A stretch of 64,000 nucleotides of DNA from Flavobacterium pectinovorum (GTDB taxonomy: Bacteria > Bacteroidota > Bacteroidia > Flavobacteriales > Flavobacteriaceae). The notes below the pieces were generated by a model. The model was not told where the DNA came from, did not search any database, and worked only from the letters and a program-made list of their open reading frames with translations. The position numbers and the translations under genes were made by a program. The DNA lies in the NCBI RefSeq assembly GCF_006438875.1, contig NZ_RCZH01000004.1:1-64000 (forward strand). The letters run 5' to 3'. Shown here in pieces: positions 57,761-64,000 of the stretch; the stretch's first letter is position 1; every line of letters begins with the position of its first letter.

Positions 57761-58822
57761 ATGGCACGTACAATTGCTGAAATACAGAAGGATATTCTGG
57801 ACGAAAAGGACAAACAACTTTCCTTGAAAACATTAACAAATGACTCAAAAACAGCCATTTGGAAACTCTGGATCAATATAGTCGCGACTGCTATTTGGGC
57901 TCACGAAAAAATAGTCGAAAAAAATGCTTTGATTTCAAGACCTCACACTTTGAACTGGTATCGAGAACAGGCTTTAAATTTTCATTACGGAATGCCTGTG
58001 GATCCGGATTCGAGCAACAATATGTCGCTTGTCTGGAGAGATGGATCATACCAGTTTGACACGACAGACCTTTCGGACGATCAGATCGAAGATTCTAAAA
58101 TAATCAAACATTGTGCTGTAAGCGAAGTTGACTTAGAAACGGTGCTTGATCCAAAGAAAACGGACCCAAAAGAAATTTTCTCAGATTATTTTCATAATAA
58201 AGTTGGCGTTGTCTTTATAAAAGTTGCCACTGTAAAAGATGATAAAATTTCGAGAATTGATGTTCCCAATGAACTTTATGCTTTTAAGGAATATATCGCC
58301 AAAATCAAAGATGCAGGAAATCAAGTTTATATAACTTCTGACCAGGGAGATATCTTAAAATTAAGTCTGAATGTTTATATCGATCCTTTGACGATTTATA
58401 TCAATCCAAAAGATATTGAATATTATCAAGCAAAAATTCTAAATGAAAACGCAAATCCGGATGGCATAACTCCAGTTGATACTTACGTGGTAGACGAGTT
58501 TAATGGTTCATTGATCTCAGATAAAAATGTATTTCCTGTAATGGATGCTTTACAAGATCATTTGAAAAACATTGAATTTAATGGAGCATTTGTTAAAACA
58601 TATTTGGTTGATGCCGTACAGAAAGCGCAAGGAGTTAAAATTCCGGTTTTAACAAAAGTTCAGACTGATCCCGCAACAAATCCAAGTGACGAGCCCAATA
58701 CTTCGCCAACCGATGTGACCAAAATAGAATATTTCATTCCACGAGCAGGCTATTTTGATATGGAGACTCTTGATATTGAGGTCAACTATATTCCTTATAC
58801 ATTTTACAGAGATAAACAATAG
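57761..58822 (+). CDS. Baseplate J-like protein
   Basis: This protein of 353 residues resembles gpJ/gp6-type baseplate wedges: 'TNDSKTAIWKLWINIVATAIWAHEKIVEKNALISRPHTLNWYREQALNF' at the N-terminus (in short stretches, e.g. 'AIWKLWINIVATAIWAHE'), and a central 'VTSDQGDILKLSLNVYIDPL'-type strand ('DQGDILKLSLNVYIDPL'). It ends in 'PRAGYFDMETLDIEVNYIPY'. The gpI-like gene follows 15 bp later, the standard order in contractile tails. Confidence 0.82.
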   Translation: MARTIAEIQKDILDEKDKQLSLKTLTNDSKTAIWKLWINIVATAIWAHEKIVEKNALISRPHTLNWYREQALNFHYGMPVDPDSSNNMSLVWRDGSYQFDTTDLSDDQIEDSKIIKHCAVSEVDLETVLDPKKTDPKEIFSDYFHNKVGVVFIKVATVKDDKISRIDVPNELYAFKEYIAKIKDAGNQVYITSDQGDILKLSLNVYIDPLTIYINPKDIEYYQAKILNENANPDGITPVDTYVVDEFNGSLISDKNVFPVMDALQDHLKNIEFNGAFVKTYLVDAVQKAQGVKIPVLTKVQTDPATNPSDEPNTSPTDVTKIEYFIPRAGYFDMETLDIEVNYIPYTFYRDKQ

Positions 58823-58837
58823 TCTAATACTTAAACA

Positions 58838-59509
58838 ATGAATAAATACACGATTCTAAAATGGGAAAAGCTGTTATTATGGCTCATCCCTCCTATTCTC
58901 AGGAAAAAAACACATGCAGATTGGCTCAATGTTTTGCTCTCGCCTATTCGCTCGATTTATGAAGAAACTCTTTATAAAATGCAGCATACAGGTCAGGTGA
59001 TTTATCTGGAAAAAATACTGAATGAAACTTTCAATCCTACCAAAACTTACGATCCTAATGCAAGCACGGAGCAAAAACGAGTTGACGAGTTAATTTATAT
59101 AGACGAATCTGTCAAGCCTACTTTGCAATATGTATATCTGCACAAAGAATATTTTGAACCCGATCGTATTTTATTGGATGGACCCAAAGTGAAAGGAGCT
59201 TTAATGATTCCGCAATTAAAAGTATATACGCACGACGACTACAAAAAAAGCAAGAACAATAAACCTGTTTATCTGGCGCATCGCAAAGATTATACAACAT
59301 TGGCTTATGCAAATTTCAGGGTATTTATTCCTGAAAGTTTAATCTTAAGCGGAGCCATAACGATCCAACCGGATAAAAATGGGTCAGTATCAAAAACAGC
59401 TGCCATAAAAGTTGCAAACATTGAGTTTCACAACCTTCTTAATTTCTATAAACTCGCCGGTAAAAGCTACGAAAGCTATCCGTATTCACCAGAAGTTTTA
59501 GATAAATAG
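58838..59509 (+). CDS. Baseplate I-like/tail protein
   Basis: This protein of 223 residues has an aromatic, helical start ('WEKLLLWLIPPILRKKTHADWLNVLLSPIRSIYEETLYKMQHTGQVIYLEKILNETF' in pieces, e.g. 'ADWLNVLLSPIRSIYEETL') and a strand-rich second half. The position directly after the J-like gene and before the fibre, and the 'QVIYLEKILNETFNP' pattern, fit Bacteroidota gpI-like baseplate components. It forms the wedge with J and gp25. Confidence 0.75.
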   Translation: MNKYTILKWEKLLLWLIPPILRKKTHADWLNVLLSPIRSIYEETLYKMQHTGQVIYLEKILNETFNPTKTYDPNASTEQKRVDELIYIDESVKPTLQYVYLHKEYFEPDRILLDGPKVKGALMIPQLKVYTHDDYKKSKNNKPVYLAHRKDYTTLAYANFRVFIPESLILSGAITIQPDKNGSVSKTAAIKVANIEFHNLLNFYKLAGKSYESYPYSPEVLDK

Positions 59510-59541
59510 TATAAAAACAACAGACATTTAAATCAATAAAA

Positions 59542-61986
59542 ATGAAACAAGTAAATTTTAGTCATGCAGGAGGATTTCCTCTCGAGCAAGAAACTTTAGA
59601 AAGACTTCAAACCGCATATAGGTCAGAGTTATTCGAAGCCTTAAAAAGTCATTTAAGCATCGACCTTGGCAACGATTATATTCTGGCTTATGCAACAAAC
59701 GAAAAAAAGGGCTGGGCAGTTATTCGTCAGGAAGATCCTGAAAATGAGACAGGAGTTTTATTTCCTATTAACATTGGAGATCGAACAAATTATTTAAAAA
59801 CGACCAGAACAGAAACCAATTTAATCTACGGAACGGGAGAATCTCAAACAGCCTATTATGATTATGAGGCAGAATACAGCCCAGCAAAATATGATGATAC
59901 TGTTATTGTTACTGAAAATGGTCAAGTCCAAACAATCAAATATTATGTTTTAAAAGATTTTGAAACTGTTACAGACATTCATACAATTGATACAATTCTG
60001 GCAGCAATTCAATCTAACATTGATGCAATCGAAGTCAATATCAATGTAATTGAAGGAAATATTAATGCCATTGAAGCAAACATTGATGTAATTGAAGGTG
60101 ATGTTACTGCAATTAAAGGAGATATTACTGGAATTAAATCAAACATCAATGCTATCGAAACAAACATTGATGCAATTGAAGGCGATGTTACTCAAATAAA
60201 TGGTTATTTAGCAAAAGCTTTGGTTGACACCAGTATTCCAGGAACTACAAATCTTACTCTAAATTATCAGTCTAATTGGACAAACACTCATGTAGGTGGA
60301 AAAATATATTTAGACAATACCAATACAAGTGCTGAAGATTTTAGTACTGCTACAACCTCTTCAGATTCTTTATTAATAACTGATAGTGCTAATCAAGTAC
60401 TTAAAAGCAACAACTTACTCGACTCATTACTTAAACGAATTACTGCTTTAGAAACACAAAACACATCTGCAATTCCTATTGGTATGGTTGCTATTTGGGG
60501 GAAAACCGAGCCAATTCCTAATGGTTGGGAAGAATATGTGCCGCTGAAAGGAAGAATGCCTGTTGGACTTAATATTCTAACTTCTGAAGAAAAAAGTGAT
60601 GCACAAGACGGAGACGGAGGTAATGGTATTAGCTACTATAAAGATTATTATGGTTCGATAATATATCCATTTGAAACGTTGGGGAATGCTGGAGGCCGAA
60701 TGGGTAAAAAATTGCTTATCGAAGAACTTCCTCCACACAGCCATAGTTATGATAGAGCTGTGCCAGTGCGAGGTTACGATTTTCAAGACAGAACACCTCC
60801 TTTTGGTGGTTACGAGTCAGCTGATACATCAATAGTGGGAGAAGGTAAATCTTTCCCAATTCTAAACCCTTACAGAGTAGTTCAATTTATTGTATATACA
60901 GGAATTTTACGTGAGACAACACCACCAACAAAACCAACCTTATCGTTTTCAAACGTTGGTAATTCGACTTTACGTTTAAACTGGACAGCTGCAAGCGACG
61001 AATCTGGTGTAACAAAATATCTAGTTTATAAAAATGGTAATTATTTAGGAGAAACAGCAGGGAATGTCGTTACTTATTATGTAAGTTCTTTAACCGCCGG
61101 AACACAATATAATTTCTATGTGATTGCGCGAGATGCCGCAGGAAATCTATCACCACGCAGTGATAATGGAGACGTAACAACAACATCCATAATCGCTCCA
61201 ACAATACCTCAAAATATACAAGCTAACTCAGAAGGTCAAGGTCAAATACTTGTGGAATGGGAACCTTCGACTGATGATAATGGTAGTGTCCAATACGAAT
61301 TATATCGAAAAACGGCTGGCGGAACTTACATTGCATTTATGATGAATCCTGATTCTTTTTATTTAGACTCGGGTTTATCCCCAAACACAACCTATTATTA
61401 TAAGGTACAAGCTTTAGATGCTCAACTAAATCCATCTGGCTTTAATGGTGAAGCTCATGCAACTACAGATCCGGCAACAGGTGGCGGTGGTGGAGGCGGA
61501 TGTTTTGATGTAGAATCTTTAGTGACAATGGCATCAGGACAATCTAAAAAATTAAAGAATATCGAAATTGGCGACAAACTTCAAGGATTTTCTTTCCCGA
61601 ATGAAATCGATGAATCTGATGGAGATTACATGGTTTGGAACGGAAAACTAAATGAAGCTGCAAAAGCAGAAGTAACTGTAGTAGGCAAAAAAGCAAGTTT
61701 ACAACCTAATTATTTCGAAATTAAAACAGCAGAAACGACTATTAAAGCCACAGGACAACATCCGCTATTGGTATCTGAAGATGGTGAGAACGTAAAATGG
61801 GTTTGTACAAAAAATGTTGTACAAAGCATGTTATTAATTGACAAAACAGGAAAAACAAAAGCTATCGAATCAATCGTCTTTAAAGAAGAACCATTGGAAG
61901 TAATACTTCTGGATGTTGAAGATGTAGATAATTATGTTATTTCCGGAATTGTTGCTCATAACAATAAACAACCAATAGAACCATAA
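59542..61986 (+). CDS. Tail fibre with collar, two FN3 modules and a C-terminal Hint domain
   Basis: This fibre has 814 residues. The order is: an N-terminal attachment region (~1-150), a coiled-coil shaft of about ten 7-residue repeats of the 'NIDAIEG' type (~150-225), a phage tail-collar module (~310-460, 'IPIGMVAIWGKTEPIPNGWEEY', 'LPPHSHSY'), two fibronectin III modules (~460-645), a six-Gly linker and a Hint domain starting at Cys654 ('CFDVESLVTMASGQ'). Block B is 'KATGQHPLLV' (His740), and the end is 'VISGIVAHNN' (His806-Asn807), then eight residues. The Hint residues for cleavage are present, so self-processing is possible. Such a fibre/Hint fusion is unusual. Confidence 0.88.
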   Translation: MKQVNFSHAGGFPLEQETLERLQTAYRSELFEALKSHLSIDLGNDYILAYATNEKKGWAVIRQEDPENETGVLFPINIGDRTNYLKTTRTETNLIYGTGESQTAYYDYEAEYSPAKYDDTVIVTENGQVQTIKYYVLKDFETVTDIHTIDTILAAIQSNIDAIEVNINVIEGNINAIEANIDVIEGDVTAIKGDITGIKSNINAIETNIDAIEGDVTQINGYLAKALVDTSIPGTTNLTLNYQSNWTNTHVGGKIYLDNTNTSAEDFSTATTSSDSLLITDSANQVLKSNNLLDSLLKRITALETQNTSAIPIGMVAIWGKTEPIPNGWEEYVPLKGRMPVGLNILTSEEKSDAQDGDGGNGISYYKDYYGSIIYPFETLGNAGGRMGKKLLIEELPPHSHSYDRAVPVRGYDFQDRTPPFGGYESADTSIVGEGKSFPILNPYRVVQFIVYTGILRETTPPTKPTLSFSNVGNSTLRLNWTAASDESGVTKYLVYKNGNYLGETAGNVVTYYVSSLTAGTQYNFYVIARDAAGNLSPRSDNGDVTTTSIIAPTIPQNIQANSEGQGQILVEWEPSTDDNGSVQYELYRKTAGGTYIAFMMNPDSFYLDSGLSPNTTYYYKVQALDAQLNPSGFNGEAHATTDPATGGGGGGGCFDVESLVTMASGQSKKLKNIEIGDKLQGFSFPNEIDESDGDYMVWNGKLNEAAKAEVTVVGKKASLQPNYFEIKTAETTIKATGQHPLLVSEDGENVKWVCTKNVVQSMLLIDKTGKTKAIESIVFKEEPLEVILLDVEDVDNYVISGIVAHNNKQPIEP
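60001..60204 (+). repeat. 21-bp tandem repeats encoding a coiled-coil shaft
   Basis: About ten imperfect 21-bp units, each encoding a 7-residue heptad (AACATTGATGCAATTGAAGG-like), form the shaft of the fibre. Repeats of this type can expand or contract by recombination and so alter fibre length. Confidence 0.75.
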
Positions 61987-62000
61987 ATTACAATCTTTAA

Positions 62001-62040
62001 TAATCTTTTGGGGTTTTATGCCCCAAAAGATTATTTATTC
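62001..62040 (+). terminator. Terminator after Hint fibre
   Basis: Arms TAATCTTTTGGGG and CCCCAAAAGATTA with a 7-base loop are followed by T-rich DNA 15 bp after the fibre stop. The next gene begins at 62070. Confidence 0.88.
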
Positions 62041-62069
62041 TAAAATCATTAATCATAAAAAGACTATAC

Positions 62070-62534
62070 ATGAAAATTGTGAAATTTATTTTTACAGCTT
62101 TAGCATTGCTGTGGCTTTCAATTACAATCTTGGCAATGATACCCTTAACTATTTTACTTCTACCAACTCTATTTATTTCGAAAAAACATTACACAGAATG
62201 GACCCTTTTTTTGTTTGCATTGATTTGTTCTTTAGGCATCTACCCTATTTGCTTTGTATATGCCGTTACAAAATGGAAAGGCTTTTTAAGCTATCTGAGA
62301 AAACTTAGTCTAGGTATTGACATTGGTGGAAATATCGTAGTCGGAGCGCTATTAAATGACAATTTTATTATCGCTTCATCTACCAATCAATTTGGAGTTA
62401 TTCGGGAAACCATCAGCGACAATTTAGGCGAAAATGAAAGAGACAATACACTATCGGTTTTCGGAAAAAGATTTACCAATTTGCTTGGAGTAATTGATTT
62501 TGATCACGCCAAAAAATCTATTGTAGAAGACTAA
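62070..62534 (+). CDS. Membrane protein in lysis/tail region
   Basis: This protein of 154 residues has two or three hydrophobic segments in its first half (~3-35, ~45-65), followed by a soluble part ('LSLGIDIGGNIVVGALLNDNFIIASSTNQFG...NLGENERDNTLSVFGKRF'). Its proximity to the holin-like gene, 17 bp downstream, suggests a lysis or membrane-adapter function. No family is recognised. Confidence 0.62.
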   Translation: MKIVKFIFTALALLWLSITILAMIPLTILLLPTLFISKKHYTEWTLFLFALICSLGIYPICFVYAVTKWKGFLSYLRKLSLGIDIGGNIVVGALLNDNFIIASSTNQFGVIRETISDNLGENERDNTLSVFGKRFTNLLGVIDFDHAKKSIVED

Positions 62535-62551
62535 AAAAAACAGAAAAACCT

Positions 62552-63022
62552 ATGATGCATAAAATCTCAGAATATTCAAATGAACTAAAATTATTGCTTT
62601 ATGGAGTCTTTGTGTACTTAGAAATGGATATCGAAATTGTCAAAGTGCTGTTTTACCTAATGGTAATGGATACTTTTCTGGGTATAATCAAAACCATAGT
62701 GCTAAATAATGCTTTTAGCTTTAAAAAATTAGCCTTAGGATTTGTATCTAAGTTAGCCGTATTACTAATACCAACAGCTTTGGCGCTAATGAGTAAAGGA
62801 CTTAATTACAACTTTAACTGGTTTGTAACCATAGTTATGGATTTACTTATTGTGAGCGACGGAATTTCAATAATAAGCAATATAATCGCCATAAAAACAA
62901 AAAAAGAAGTCGAAAATTTCGACGCAATGACATTGATTCTTAAGTCGATCAGAGAACGTTTGATACAATTATTCAAACGTCTGCTGATCACAATTGATCC
63001 AAAATATAACATCGAGAAATAA
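62552..63022 (+). CDS. Holin-like protein (phage holin family)
   Basis: This protein of 156 residues has several membrane helices: 'LKLLLYGVFVYLEMDIEIVKVLFYLMVMDTFLGIIKTIVL' (in short parts), then 'LAVLLIPTALALMSKGL' and 'WFVTIVMDLLIVSDGISIISNI'. The 'MVMDTFLGIIKTIV...FSFKKLALGFVSKLAVLL' pattern is that of Bacteroidota phage holins related to toxin-secretion/phage-lysis holins. It would open the inner membrane for the M15 endolysin at 55436. Confidence 0.85.
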   Translation: MMHKISEYSNELKLLLYGVFVYLEMDIEIVKVLFYLMVMDTFLGIIKTIVLNNAFSFKKLALGFVSKLAVLLIPTALALMSKGLNYNFNWFVTIVMDLLIVSDGISIISNIIAIKTKKEVENFDAMTLILKSIRERLIQLFKRLLITIDPKYNIEK

Positions 63023-63141
63023 ACAAATACCACATCTCAAAATACGATCTGCAACAATTCGCGCAAATATTAAAATAAATAAAAAACTACTTTCTTTTTT
63101 CCTCTAAATCTAAATTTAGGCCTTTAAACTAACCAACCAAT

Positions 63142-63537
63142 TTGAAAGTGGAAACTAAAAATGCACCGTACCAATTAGACCGAATATTTAAAATCAGAAG
63201 AATAAAAAACACAATAGATTTAAGCGATTCCTTTTCTATTGTGAATAAAAAAGAATCCGTGGCAAACTTTGACGCCGAAATTTACAAAGTAACCTTTAGC
63301 ACAATAATACAACAAAAAATAAAAAACTTTGATCTGTTCTTATCCGGCAATGAATTAATCGACGACCAGGAAATCGAGAACTTAAAAGAATCCTTGGGCA
63401 TCGTCATTGCCGGAGACGGATCACTATTTGAAATCCTCGATTACAAAACAGATTTCACCATACAATTCGATCAGGAAAACAGTTCTTTTCTTGAATCTGA
63501 TGAGGTGAGAAATGGTTTGATCGTTTTTAGGAAATAA
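63142..63537 (+). CDS. Hypothetical protein in tail region
   Basis: This protein of 131 residues starts at TTG (63142), since no in-frame ATG exists near the beginning. A GTG at 63148 is an alternative. It contains 'VANFDAEIYKVTFSTIIQQKIKNFDLFLSGNELIDDQEIENLKESLGIVIAGDGS' (in short pieces). It lies 119 bp after the holin-like gene. No family is recognised. Confidence 0.55.
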   Translation: MKVETKNAPYQLDRIFKIRRIKNTIDLSDSFSIVNKKESVANFDAEIYKVTFSTIIQQKIKNFDLFLSGNELIDDQEIENLKESLGIVIAGDGSLFEILDYKTDFTIQFDQENSSFLESDEVRNGLIVFRK

Positions 63538-63654
63538 AATAACACAGAAGGACAAAAAATCCTAATGAGAAAGTAATCGTTAATCTTATTGAAAGTAAAT
63601 TTTCAATTGAACATGAATTATTAAAATAAATATTAACTACAAAAAACATAAAAA

Positions 63655-64000
63655 ATGAGTGAATACTCAATTGGAAAAAAAATACTTCTTAGAGATGTTG
63701 AAGAGATTTCAATATCCGAAGAAAAAGTACTGGTAAGAGGTGCGGATCAAATCATTAAAGAAGTTGATAAAAATTCTTTTGGTGGTAGTTCGGCTATTTC
63801 TGTGACTAAATTTGAATTGGATAATTTGATCCGCAATAATGCTTTAATCCCTGGATCTTATTATATAGTAAGCGGAGTTCATCCGGCATTATACGATGAT
63901 GGAACTTCGAATGGAACAACTATTTATATTAGGGCAGCAACAAATAACAAACTAGAAAAAAATGGTCATGGAGAATTTTGGAATCCTAGATATGATCAAA
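63655..64000 (+). CDS. Fibre-like protein, 3' end outside window
   Basis: The frame starts at the ATG 63655 and runs to the end of the window without a stop. Its first 45 residues ('MSEYSIGKKILLRDVEEI', 'SEEKVLVRGADQIIKEVDKNSF') resemble the N-terminal module of the LRR fibre-like protein at 34445. It is probably another fibre or an adapter protein attached in the same way. Only ~115 residues are visible. Confidence 0.7.
   Translation, partial: MSEYSIGKKILLRDVEEISISEEKVLVRGADQIIKEVDKNSFGGSSAISVTKFELDNLIRNNALIPGSYYIVSGVHPALYDDGTSNGTTIYIRAATNNKLEKNGHGEFWNPRYDQ

Noticed and set aside
38284..63022. Type VI secretion system
   Set aside because: There are no membrane-complex genes and no ClpV-type ATPase, while holin, endolysin and an S24 repressor are present. 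This favours a phage-tail-like particle, although the effector types (PAAR-like, M23) also occur with type VI systems.
1..64000. CRISPR arrays, insertion sequences, rRNA operons
   Set aside because: No regularly spaced repeats of CRISPR type, no transposase frame and no rRNA-like sequence were noticed. The 21-bp repeats at 60001-60204 are coding heptads.

Overview
The window looks like the chromosome of a Flavobacterium-type member of the Bacteroidota. It is AT-rich. It encodes type IX secretion cargo with both type B (1-1985) and type A (12511-18654) sorting domains, lipoproteins with Bacteroidota-style signal peptides, and promoters with a TAnnTTTG-like -7 box. No rRNA, tRNA, CRISPR array or insertion sequence was recognised.

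Layout. (1) 1-2848: the 3' part of a large T9SS adhesin-like gene and a hypothetical, immunity-like gene. (2) 3124-10227: a small mobilizable integrated element. It has a relaxase, a MobC-type accessory protein, a membrane Mob-associated protein, an oriT-like inverted repeat, a Toprim primase, an iteron cluster, a primase-helicase ATPase, an excisionase-like HTH protein and a tyrosine integrase. (3) 10371-22099: ordinary chromosomal genes: an AraC regulator, an NTF2-like protein, an outer-membrane barrel, a 2047-residue M4 metalloprotease, a TPR/LuxR regulator and an LRR lipoprotein. (4) 22307-64000: a contractile phage-tail-like particle locus (tailocin or related contractile injection system) with effectors, immunity-like genes, exchangeable fibres, lysis genes and its own repressor. 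No capsid, portal or terminase gene is visible. Head genes could still lie beyond position 64000.

The particle genes are split over several transcription units that share one promoter architecture. A direct repeat, CTACTGAAACTACTGAA, sits 54-55 bp upstream of a TAnnTTTR-type -7 box. It occurs in strong form before 31093/31219, 38486, 49008, 55436 and 56967, and divergently before the minus-strand peptidoglycan-hydrolase gene (26812-30807). Weaker copies precede 47842 and possibly 57761. This motif joins the minus-strand hydrolase/lipoprotein cluster to the tail genes as one regulon. A LexA/S24-type self-cleaving repressor (46758-47558) faces the early unit across a region of repeated operator-like sites. 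A 59-residue HTH protein (48523-48702), just before the sheath promoter, is a candidate activator.

How the genes fit together: the sheath (49008), tube (50300), LysM-like protein (57256), hub (39779), spike (41094) and PAAR-like tip (42104) form the injection tube. gp25-like (56967), J-like (57761) and I-like (58838) proteins form the baseplate, and several fibres (31219, 33461, 34445, 35741, 59542, 63655) provide receptor recognition. Three toxin-like payloads are present: a PAAR-metzincin (42104), an M23 cell-wall hydrolase (26812) and a JAMM-motif protein (51536). Each is followed by lipoproteins or immunity-like genes. An M15 endolysin (55436), a holin-like protein (62552) and small membrane proteins would release particles by lysis. 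No tape-measure gene is obvious, which is a notable gap. All functional assignments come from reading sequences and motifs by eye, without database searches.
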